Shown: positions 8,657 through 15,533 of the stretch, piece by piece | Layout of the letters: each line of letters opens with the position of its first letter | How positions within the stretch are numbered: the stretch's first letter is position 1 | Assembly (NCBI GenBank): GCA_038237925.1 | Contig: JBBRYF010000009.1 | Coordinates: 49,903-113,902 of the forward strand | Reading direction: 5' to 3' | Source: AC-32 sp038237925 | GTDB lineage: Bacteria > Actinomycetota > Thermoleophilia > Gaiellales > Gaiellaceae | DNA: 64,000 nucleotides | Notes under the pieces: generated by a model | Databases searched by the model: none | Seen by the model: the letters and a program-made list of their open reading frames with translations, nothing else | Told to the model about the DNA's origin: nothing | Program-made: the position numbers and the translations under genes

Positions 8657-9288
8657 TGGAGAAGCTGCGTGTGCTGGTCGCCGACGACCACCCGATGACC
8701 CGGGTCGGCGTCCGCCTTGCGCTTGAGCGCGGCGGGTTCGAGATCTGCGCGGAGGCCGATGACGCTCCGGGCGCGGTCGAGGCTGCCGAACGCGAGCGCC
8801 CCAACGTCTGCGTGCTCGACATCCAGATGCCCGGCAGCGGAATCTGCGCGGCCGAGGAGATCTCGAAACGGGTGCCCGAGGCCGCGATCGTGATGCTGAC
8901 GGTCTCACGCAGTGACACCGACCTGTTCGACGCGCTCCGCGCGGGAGCGTCCGGCTACTTGCTCAAGGACACGGACCCCGAGCGGCTCCCGCTGGCGCTG
9001 CGCGGCGTGCTCGAAGGCGAAGCCGCGCTGCCGCGCCATCTCGTCGCCCTCGTGATCGAGGAGTTTCGCGAGCGCGGCCGCCGCCGGCCACTGCTCAAGC
9101 GTCGCGGTGTCGTGCTCACGGATCGCGAGTGGGAGGTGCTGGAACTGATGAGCCACGGCCTGACGACGTTCGAAATCGCCGACCGCCTCTTCATCGAGCC
9201 CGTCACGGTGCGGACGCACGTGAGCGCGATCTTGAAGAAGCTCCAAGTTTCAAGCCGAAAAGCGGCGCTCGAGCTGATCGAGCGTTGA
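8656..9288 (+). CDS. LuxR/NarL-type response regulator
   Basis: This is the partner of the kinase just upstream, with the GTG start overlapping the kinase stop by one base. The receiver domain (residues 1-120) has the acidic pair in VADDHP, the phosphoacceptor Asp in CVLDIQMPG (about residue 55) and Lys in YLLKDTDPE. The C-terminal LuxR-type helix-turn-helix (about 150-210) reads LTDREWEVLELMSHG then IADRLFIEPVTVRTHVSAIL, the usual DNA-recognition helix. At 210 residues it is of normal length. No target sites were identified. Confidence 0.93.
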   Translation: MEKLRVLVADDHPMTRVGVRLALERGGFEICAEADDAPGAVEAAERERPNVCVLDIQMPGSGICAAEEISKRVPEAAIVMLTVSRSDTDLFDALRAGASGYLLKDTDPERLPLALRGVLEGEAALPRHLVALVIEEFRERGRRRPLLKRRGVVLTDREWEVLELMSHGLTTFEIADRLFIEPVTVRTHVSAILKKLQVSSRKAALELIER

Positions 9289-9326
9289 GATTGCTGGTGC
9301 GAACTGCGAATGGCTGGGGAGCCGGG

Positions 9327-9794
9327 TCAGACCGGGTACGCGGCGCTCGAGGCCGCACGGAGCGCAGAAGGCGTCGTCACGAGCAGGCGTACAGGGCTCC
9401 CGAGCGCGAGCTTGAGCTTCGGCATGATCGCCTCGTCGGTCGGATCGGTGACCGCGACTGAGACGGTGCCGTCGGGATGGAGACGGATCGGAATCGCCCG
9501 GAACTCCTCGGCCTGCTTCCGGTTCAGGAGCTCCGCGGCACGGTGGTCGACCGAGGTCACACCGATGTCGACGAACTCGACGCCGGCCTGCTCCGCCAGC
9601 ACTCTGGCGATGTCGTCCTCGAAGCAGATCCGCAACCGCACGAGCGCCTCGCCGAGCAGCTCGCCGGGCTCACGCTGCTCGAGCGCTCGATCGAGCTCGT
9701 CGTGCGTGAGCAGCCCTTTGCGCAGCAGCAGAGCTCCCAGATGGGAGCGGGGCTCGTTTTCAAAGAAGCTGTGGTCGAGTCGGGCAGGCCGCAT
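9327..9794 (-). CDS. stand-alone MshEN (GspE N-terminal) domain protein
   Basis: The 155-residue protein matches the N-terminal domain of type II secretion/type IV pilus ATPases: HLGALLLRKGLLTHDELDRA followed by LGEALVRLRICFEDDIARVL and QAGVEFVDI. In MshE this domain binds cyclic di-GMP through two such repeats with conserved leucine/glycine spacing, which are visible here. No Walker A ATPase domain follows, so it is a free domain that may act as a c-di-GMP effector or an adaptor for a pilus motor (inference). It sits between the convergent two-component pair and asd. The ATG at 9794 gives a sensible start. Confidence 0.75.
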   Translation of the reverse strand: MRPARLDHSFFENEPRSHLGALLLRKGLLTHDELDRALEQREPGELLGEALVRLRICFEDDIARVLAEQAGVEFVDIGVTSVDHRAAELLNRKQAEEFRAIPIRLHPDGTVSVAVTDPTDEAIMPKLKLALGSPVRLLVTTPSALRAASSAAYPV

Positions 9795-9856
9795 CTCGGC
9801 GTACGTATCGGGTTTTCACCCGCGCTCCTTGAGGATTCGAGCGGAATCCGCTGTTT

Positions 9857-10786
9857 TTACGCGGCGACGGCGCGCTGCGAGAGCACGAGCTCGGCTATCT
9901 GGATGCCGTTCAGGGCCGCGCCCTTGCGGAGGTTGTCGCAAGCGAGGAAGAGCGAGAGGCCGTGCTCGGCGGCCGGATCGCGACGGATGCGGCCGACGAG
10001 CGCCTCGTCCGCGCCTGCCGCGAGGCCGGGCGTGGGGAAGTCCTCCACCCGCACGGACGCAGCGCCGGCAAGTAGCTCGCGCGCGCGCGCGGGCTCGAGC
10101 GGCTCCTCCGTCTCGACCCAGACGGACTCGGCGTGGCCGACCGGCACCGGGACGCGCACGCACGTCGCGCTGATTGGCAGCTCCGGGAGCTCGAGGATCT
10201 TGCGCGTCTCCTCGCGCAGCTTGACCTCCTCGTCGAACTCCTCGCCGTCGAAGTCCCAGTCTGTCGAGAGGTCGTGCTCGGCCTGCGGCTCGTCGAGGAG
10301 CCGCTGGAGGCGCTGCGCGCCCTTGCCCGAGGCGGACTGGTAGGTGGCGACGCGCGCCGTCCGCAAACCGGCGGCTTCGTGCAGCGGCTTCAACACGAGC
10401 GTCAGCGGGATCGCGCAGCAGTTCGGGTTCGCGAGCACGCCCTCGTGCTCGAGCGCGCGCTCGGCGTTCACCTCGGGCACGACGAGCGGTACGCCGTCTT
10501 GGAGGCGGAAGGCCTCCGACTTGTCGACACAGACGGCGCCGCCGCGCACCGCGTGCGGGACGAGCTCGCGGCTCGCGCTGGAGCCGACCGAGAAGAGGCA
10601 GATGTCGAGGTCTCCGGCCGCCAGCACCTCGGGCGTCGCCTCCTCGACCACGCGCCCGTCGATCTCGCTGCCGGCCGAGCGCGCCGATGCGAACAGGCGG
10701 ACGTCGTCGAAGCCGCGCTCGCGCAGCAGTTGAACGACGACCCGGCCGACCGCACCGGTCGCGCCGATCACTCCGACCCTAGGCAT
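9857..10786 (-). CDS. asd: aspartate-semialdehyde dehydrogenase
   Basis: This enzyme reduces aspartyl phosphate to aspartate semialdehyde with NADPH in the biosynthesis of lysine, threonine, methionine and diaminopimelate. The 309-residue protein has the Rossmann motif VGVIGATGAVGR at the N-terminus, GSSASRELVP, the active-site cysteine in LANPNCCAIPL, a YQSASGKG segment, and VPVGHAESVW with the catalytic His region. Length is slightly short for the family (about 330-340). Its start overlaps the end of lysC by eight bases, a conserved lysC-asd operon arrangement. Confidence 0.93.
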   Translation of the reverse strand: MPRVGVIGATGAVGRVVVQLLRERGFDDVRLFASARSAGSEIDGRVVEEATPEVLAAGDLDICLFSVGSSASRELVPHAVRGGAVCVDKSEAFRLQDGVPLVVPEVNAERALEHEGVLANPNCCAIPLTLVLKPLHEAAGLRTARVATYQSASGKGAQRLQRLLDEPQAEHDLSTDWDFDGEEFDEEVKLREETRKILELPELPISATCVRVPVPVGHAESVWVETEEPLEPARARELLAGAASVRVEDFPTPGLAAGADEALVGRIRRDPAAEHGLSLFLACDNLRKGAALNGIQIAELVLSQRAVAA

Positions 10787-12029
10787 GCTGGCGCTCGGCC
10801 TCCGGCGCGTCGAGCTCGAACGCGCGGTGCAGCGCCGTGACCGCCGTCTCGACCTGGTCGCTGCGCACGTGGCAGGCGATCTTGATCGGCGAAGTCGTCA
10901 CGACCTCGGGCTCGATCCCCGCGCCGGCGAGGGTTTCGAACGCCTTCGCCGCGACTCCGGGGTGGCTCTTCATGCCGGCGCCGATCACGCTGACCTTGCC
11001 GAGGTCGTCGCGCGCACTCCACTCGACGTCGAGGCCGTCGAGCACCTCGGTGGCAGTGTCACGGTCTTCGGCCGGAGCCGAGAAGACGATCTCGGGACTC
11101 GTCTGGACGATCGTGTCGACGTTGACGCCGGCCCCGGCGAGCGCCGTGAAGAGGAGCGAGGGCGTCGTGCCCTCGACGCGGTAGAGCGTCTCCTCGCGCG
11201 TGTGCGTGACTCCGGAGATGAGCGCCTTCTCGAGCATCCGATCGTCCTCCTCGCGAATCCAGGTTCCGTCCTCCGCCGAGAACGTCGAGCGCACGTGCAG
11301 CTTGACGGAGTGGTTGCGCGCGATCTCGACCGAGCGTACCTGCAGCACCTTCGCGCCTGATGCAGCCATTTCGAGCATCTCCTCGTAGCTGACCGCGTGC
11401 AGCTTGCGCGCCTCGGGCACGAGCCGCGGGTCGGCGGTGAAGACGCCCTCGACGTCGGTGTAGATCTCGCAGACCTGCGCGCCGAGCGCGGCGGCGAGCG
11501 CGACCGCGGTCGTGTCCGAGCCGCCGCGACCGAGGGTCGTGATGTCGAAGTCGGTCGAGACCCCCTGGAAGCCGGCGACGAGCACGATCCGGTCCTGGTC
11601 GAGCGCCTCGTGGATTCGCCGCGCGCGGACGTCGACGATCTTCGCCCGGCCGTGCACCGTGTCGGTGACGATCCCGGCCTGCGAGCCGGTGAGCGAGATC
11701 GCCTCGGCGCCGAGATCGTGAATCGCCATCGCGGCCAGGGCGCAGGAGATGCGCTCGCCGACCGACGTAAGCATGTCGAGCTCGCGTGGTTTCGGCCGCG
11801 GCGAGACTTCGTAGGCGAGCCGGACGAGGTCGTCCGTTGAGTCGCCCATCGCGGAGAGCACCCCCACGACGCGGTTTCCGGCTCGGCTCGCCTCGACGAG
11901 CCGGCGGGCGACGTCCTTGATCTTCCCTGGGTCGGCGACGGAGGTGCCGCCGAACTTCATCACCACGGTGCCGACGCGGGGCTCGGCTCCCGCAACGGCT
12001 GGGATCGCCTCGAAGTCGGTCGTGGTCAC
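10779..12029 (-). CDS. lysC: aspartate kinase
   Basis: This is the first step of the aspartate family pathway, phosphorylation of aspartate by ATP. The 416-residue protein carries MKFGGTSVADP, GFQGVS, the nucleotide segment GRGGSDTTAVALAAAL and YTDVEGVFTADPR. Two C-terminal ACT domains begin near residue 265 and should mediate feedback inhibition by lysine/threonine. Overlap with asd implies coupled translation. The ATG at 12029 leaves about 22 residues before the KFGGTS motif, slightly more than usual, so a later start cannot be excluded. A short gap of 16 bases separates it from recR. Confidence 0.94.
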   Translation of the reverse strand: MTTTDFEAIPAVAGAEPRVGTVVMKFGGTSVADPGKIKDVARRLVEASRAGNRVVGVLSAMGDSTDDLVRLAYEVSPRPKPRELDMLTSVGERISCALAAMAIHDLGAEAISLTGSQAGIVTDTVHGRAKIVDVRARRIHEALDQDRIVLVAGFQGVSTDFDITTLGRGGSDTTAVALAAALGAQVCEIYTDVEGVFTADPRLVPEARKLHAVSYEEMLEMAASGAKVLQVRSVEIARNHSVKLHVRSTFSAEDGTWIREEDDRMLEKALISGVTHTREETLYRVEGTTPSLLFTALAGAGVNVDTIVQTSPEIVFSAPAEDRDTATEVLDGLDVEWSARDDLGKVSVIGAGMKSHPGVAAKAFETLAGAGIEPEVVTTSPIKIACHVRSDQVETAVTALHRAFELDAPEAERQHA

Positions 12030-12045
12030 GGCGAACAGTGTAGGT

Positions 12046-12636
12046 CTACATTTCCCGGCGCCCGCTCAACGCCCTGCCGAGGGTGACCTCGTCGGCGTAC
12101 TCGAGATCGCCGCCAACGGGGAGGCCGCTTGCCAGGCGTGTGACGCGGACGCGGCCGCGCAGCCGGTCGGCCAGGTACGCAGCCGTGGCCTCGCCGGTCA
12201 TGTTCGGGTTCGTCGCGAGCACGACCTCCTGGACGCCGTTCCGCTCGACGCGCCCGAGCAACTCGTCGATGCGTAGGTGCTCCGGCTCGACGCCGTCGAG
12301 TGGCGAGAGCGAGCCGCCCAGCACGTGGTAGAGGCCGCGGTACTCGTGCGTGCGCTCGACCGAGATCAGGTCGGCGGGCTGCTCGACGACGCAGACGATC
12401 GTGTGGTCGCGCCTCGCGTCGCGGCAGATCTCGCAGGTCTCCTCCTCGGTCAGGTTCCCGCACTCGCGGCAGAAGCGGACGCGCTCCTTGACCTCCTCGA
12501 GCGCGCGCGCGAGCGCGAGGGCCTCGTCCTTCGGCACACGCAGGAGGTGGAAGGCGAGGCGCTGGGCGGTCCGCTGCCCGACCCCGGGCAGGCGCGTCAG
12601 TTGTGCGACGAGGTTCTCGACGGCTGGGCTGAACAC
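12046..12636 (-). CDS. recR: recombination mediator protein RecR
   Basis: RecR works with RecO (and RecF) to load RecA at gaps. The sequence shows the helix-hairpin-helix start VENLVAQLTRLPGVGQRTAQ, a C4 zinc finger (CRECGNLTEEETCEIC) and a TOPRIM domain (IVCVVEQPADL, then LATNPNMTGEATAAYL). I chose the GTG at 12636 (giving VFSPAVENL and 196 residues, the family length) rather than the longer reading from 12690, whose extra 18 residues do not look like RecR. The operon dnaX-ybaB-recR is conserved in bacteria; here a cNMP-binding gene interrupts it. Confidence 0.93.
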   Translation of the reverse strand: MFSPAVENLVAQLTRLPGVGQRTAQRLAFHLLRVPKDEALALARALEEVKERVRFCRECGNLTEEETCEICRDARRDHTIVCVVEQPADLISVERTHEYRGLYHVLGGSLSPLDGVEPEHLRIDELLGRVERNGVQEVVLATNPNMTGEATAAYLADRLRGRVRVTRLASGLPVGGDLEYADEVTLGRALSGRREM

Positions 12637-12815
12637 CAGCCCATTGTGCCTGGGAGGGCATGACGCACTAGAGCTGTGCCCCCCGGCCACGCCACTCGCC
12701 CCGATGCGGCGTCCTCAGTCGCGCCCGTACCGTCCAGGTACGAGCACTCCCTGCGTCCTTGCCTCGGAACGAGTGCCGCGCCCCGGGAACGAGCACTAGC
12801 GCGCCAAGCCCCCCG

Positions 12816-13232
12816 CTACCCGTCGCCGAAGCCGGCGTTCTCGGCCAGGCGGCCGAGTGCGACCACGAGTAGCGACGCGGCGACCTCCGGATGCGTCGCC
12901 ACCAGCTCGCGGAAGCTCGCGCGGTCGAGCGCCAAGCACCGCAGCTGCGTCTTCGCCCGCACGCGCGCCGTGCGGGTTGCATCAGGCTTCATCAGCGCGA
13001 GCTCGCCGAAGAACTGGCCGGGGCCGAGCTCGATCTCGCCGCGCTTCGTCTCGACGACCGCGGTCCCCTCGGCGATGAAGAACATCCCCGTGCCGGCCGT
13101 TCCGGGCTGGACGAGCAGCTGGTCGGCGGGGATCTCGACCTCGTTGACGACCTCGGCGACGGAGCCGAGCTCCTCGTCGCCGAGGTCGGCGAAGAGCGGC
13201 ACGCGCCGGAGCTCCTCGATCCGCCCGTCCAC
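12816..13232 (-). CDS. single-domain cyclic-nucleotide-binding protein
   Basis: The 138-residue protein is one CAP-type cyclic nucleotide-binding domain: RRVPLFADLGDEELGSVAEV at the start, then GTAGTGMFFIAEGTAVVE and the phosphate-binding cassette PGQFFGELALMKPDATRTA, with Glu and Arg in the positions that contact the nucleotide. There is no DNA-binding helix-turn-helix or kinase domain, so it probably acts by binding a partner protein. The GTG start overlaps the ybaB stop by one base, which ties it to the dnaX-ybaB-recR operon, an unusual position. A 180-base gap with GC-rich inverted repeats separates it from recR. Confidence 0.87.
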   Translation of the reverse strand: MDGRIEELRRVPLFADLGDEELGSVAEVVNEVEIPADQLLVQPGTAGTGMFFIAEGTAVVETKRGEIELGPGQFFGELALMKPDATRTARVRAKTQLRCLALDRASFRELVATHPEVAASLLVVALGRLAENAGFGDG

Positions 13233-13552
13233 TAGAGCCCCGGCAGGCCCAGGCCCTGCATACCGCCGAGCGCGGGGCCGAGCTTGGTCTCGATCAGGCT
13301 CTGCGACGAGCGCAGCGCCTCGTTCACCGCCGCCACGACCATGTCGGCGAGCATCTCCGGGTCCTCAGGGTCGATCGCCTTCGGGTCGATCGTGATCTCC
13401 TTGATCTCGCCGCCGCCGGTCGCGGTGACGGTGACCATTCCGCCGCCCGCGGTCGCCTGGACGGTCTCGTTCTTCAGCTCCTCCTGCGCCTGCTGCATCT
13501 GCGCTTGCATCTGCTGGACCTGCTCCATCATCTTGCCGAAGTCCATGCTCAC
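13232..13552 (-). CDS. ybaB: YbaB/EbfC family nucleoid-associated protein
   Basis: The 106-residue protein starts with a glutamine-rich helix (MEQVQQMQAQMQQAQEELK), then the strand GGGMVTVTATGGGEIKEITI, PEMLADMVVAAVNEAL and a glycine-rich tail ending GMQGLGLPGL. All are hallmarks of YbaB, a small dimer that binds DNA and is usually encoded between dnaX and recR. Its start overlaps the dnaX stop by four bases, so translation is coupled. Confidence 0.95.
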   Translation of the reverse strand: MSMDFGKMMEQVQQMQAQMQQAQEELKNETVQATAGGGMVTVTATGGGEIKEITIDPKAIDPEDPEMLADMVVAAVNEALRSSQSLIETKLGPALGGMQGLGLPGL

Positions 13553-15129
13553 TGGTCATCCACCTCCCGCGCGTCGAACGTCCCTTTCATCAGCTCGATG
13601 ATCTGCTCTTCGCTCACCGGCTCGTCGGGCGCTGCCTCGGCCTCGCCGCCGTTCTCGCCGACCTCGAACGCGAGGTCGAGGTGGCGGCCGGTGATCTCGT
13701 AGAGCGCCTCGGCGAGCAGGGTCGCGTTCCTCGGCTCCTCCGCGAGCTGGCGGTGGAACGAGGCGGCGCTCGGGAACTCGACGGTCAGCGTGTCCCCGGC
13801 CAGGCCCTTCGGGTGCGCCTCGCGCAGCACCGACGCGGTCGGGATCGACTTCTCCTCGACCGCGGGGAGGATCGTCCGCTGCCAGGCCTCCTGCAGCTGC
13901 TCGAGCTCGAGCGACGGCACCTCGCCGGGGGCCACCGGCTCTGGGGCAACAGTGTCTGTCACTGTGAGTGTCACCGGGGCTTGGCTCGAAGGGGCACCTC
14001 GCTCCAGCAGCTCGAGCCGATGCGCGGTCGACTCGCGGGAGAGATCCGCCGCCGGCCGCGTCACCTTCACGAGCGCGAGCTCCAGTGGCAACCGCGGATC
14101 GCCGCCCTGCCGCATGTCGTCGACGGCGACCACGAGCAGGTCGCAGAGTCTCAGCACCGTCGCCTCGGCGACCTGGTTCGCCTGCTCGCGCAGCCGCTCC
14201 CGCGTCTCCTCGGTCACCGGCAGCGAGTCGGGCACCTCGCCCATGTGCTGCACGAGCAGCAGGTGCCGCAGGTGCTCGAGCAGGTCGGTCACGAGCCGGC
14301 CGAGATCCTGCCCCTGCTCCGAGAGCTCCTCGACGAACATCAGCGCGCCGGCCGTGTCGCGGTCGACGACTAGGTCGCAGAGTCGGAAGAGCGCCTCCTC
14401 CTCGACCGCGCCGAGAAGCTGGAGCACCGCCTGCACCGTGACCTCGTTCTCGGTTGCTGCCGCGAGCTGGTCGAAGGTCGAGACCGCGTCGCGATAGGCG
14501 CCGCGCGCCGCGCGCGCGATCAGCGACAGCGCCGCGTCGGGCGCCTCGATGCCTTCGCCATCGGCCACGCGACGCAGCACCTGGACGAGCTCAGGCAGCC
14601 GCGGCCGCGCGAAGACGAAGGTCTGGCAGCGCGACCGGACCGTCGGCAGCATCTTCCCCAGGTCGGTCGTGCAGAAGACGAAGACGAGGTGGGGCGGAGG
14701 CTCTTCGATCAGCTTCAGCAGCGCGTTGAACGCGGCGTCGGTGAGCTGGTGCGCCTCGTCGAGGATGTAGACCTTGTGGCTGCCCTCGACCGGCTGGAGC
14801 ACGACGCGCTCGCGGATCTCGCGGATGTCGTCGATCCCGCGCTGCGAGGCGGCGTCCATCTCGATCACGTCCAGCGAGGTTCCGTCGGCGATCGCGCGGC
14901 ACGCGTGGCACGTCTTGTCCGGCGTGGGCGTCGGCCCGTGCTCGCAGTTCAACGCCTTCGCGAGGATGCGCGCCAACGAGGTCTTGCCGGTCCCGCGCGG
15001 GCCTGCGAAGAGGTACGCCTGCCGGATCTGCCCGTGGGCAATCGCGTTCTTCAGCGTTCTCGTGACCGCCTCCTGCCCGACGACCTCGTCGAAGTCCTGC
15101 GGGCGGTACTTGCGGTACAGGGCGGCCAC
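13549..15129 (-). CDS. dnaX: DNA polymerase III subunit gamma/tau
   Basis: This is the clamp-loader ATPase of the replicative polymerase. The 526-residue protein starts MAALYRKYRPQDFDEVVGQE and has Walker A GPRGTGKTSLARIL, a zinc-binding cysteine cluster (CEHGP...CHAC), Walker B/DExH LDEAHQL, and the arginine-finger region VRSRCQTFVF. Domain III follows (about 240-340). The C-terminal third is more variable (tau-like, about residues 360-526) and ends with an acidic segment EQIIELMKGTFDAREVDDQ. I did not see a clear slippery sequence for gamma production. It is first in the leftward operon that continues to asd. Confidence 0.95.
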   Translation of the reverse strand: MAALYRKYRPQDFDEVVGQEAVTRTLKNAIAHGQIRQAYLFAGPRGTGKTSLARILAKALNCEHGPTPTPDKTCHACRAIADGTSLDVIEMDAASQRGIDDIREIRERVVLQPVEGSHKVYILDEAHQLTDAAFNALLKLIEEPPPHLVFVFCTTDLGKMLPTVRSRCQTFVFARPRLPELVQVLRRVADGEGIEAPDAALSLIARAARGAYRDAVSTFDQLAAATENEVTVQAVLQLLGAVEEEALFRLCDLVVDRDTAGALMFVEELSEQGQDLGRLVTDLLEHLRHLLLVQHMGEVPDSLPVTEETRERLREQANQVAEATVLRLCDLLVVAVDDMRQGGDPRLPLELALVKVTRPAADLSRESTAHRLELLERGAPSSQAPVTLTVTDTVAPEPVAPGEVPSLELEQLQEAWQRTILPAVEEKSIPTASVLREAHPKGLAGDTLTVEFPSAASFHRQLAEEPRNATLLAEALYEITGRHLDLAFEVGENGGEAEAAPDEPVSEEQIIELMKGTFDAREVDDQ

Positions 15130-15200
15130 GTAGCGACTCTATCGAAGGGGTCCCGACGCAACGCAACCCCCCCAAGGGCGCTCGCTTGCGACGCCGCCTA

Positions 15201-15229
15201 GAGCGCGTGCCGGCTTTGCCGGTGCGCTC
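15201..15229 (-). terminator. hairpin downstream of the SRP RNA gene
   Basis: GAGCGC and GCGCTC flank GCCGGC-TTT-GCCGG, forming a strong stem just beyond the 3' end of the leftward SRP RNA gene and before dnaX. There is no clear U tract, as is common in GC-rich actinobacteria. Confidence 0.55.
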
Positions 15230-15240
15230 GTCTTAACGCC

Positions 15241-15357
15241 GCGGCCTCGGGCCGGGCACACCGCGCGCCTGGGAGGGATCGCTTAGCGCTGCTTCCTTCC
15301 GGATCTGACGCGGTTCGCAAGCTCCCACCGCACGGGGCCCGACCCGAGCCCGCGGCG
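15241..15357 (-). ncRNA. ffs: signal recognition particle RNA (4.5S-like)
   Basis: The minus strand contains the conserved SRP domain IV core: GTCAGATCCGGAAGGAAGCA flanked by a stem. Outside it, GGTGGGAGCTTGCGAACCGC is the usual small bacterial SRP RNA helix. Terminal sequences near 15241 (CGCGGC) and 15357 (GCCGCG) pair to close the hairpin. The RNA binds Ffh for co-translational protein targeting. It lies upstream of dnaX on the same strand, a neighbourhood seen in other bacteria. End coordinates are estimated from the outer pairing. Confidence 0.92.
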
Positions 15358-15396
15358 CGAAATCGATCGTACCAACGGCTATCCTGCGCGTCTGAA

Positions 15397-15468
15397 GGGC
15401 GTGTAGCTCAGCGGGAGAGCGCCCGCTTCACACGCGGGAGGTCCCTGGTTCGATCCCAGGCACGCCCA
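15397..15468 (+). tRNA. tRNA-Val (anticodon CAC)
   Basis: The acceptor GGGCGTG pairs with CACGCCC, the D-arm has AGCTCAGCGGGAGAGC, the anticodon loop TTCACAC gives CAC (reads GUG), and the T-arm has GGTTCGATCC. CCA is not encoded; the discriminator is A at 15468. Confidence 0.95.
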
Positions 15469-15533
15469 CTCGCCGAGGCTTAGGGGAGCCCAGAGGTATT
15501 GGCATCCCCGCTCGCGAATGGAACGATTGGACG

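Noticed and set aside
9290..9326. possible terminator after the response regulator
   Set aside because: No convincing stem was found in the 37 bases before the convergent MshEN gene.
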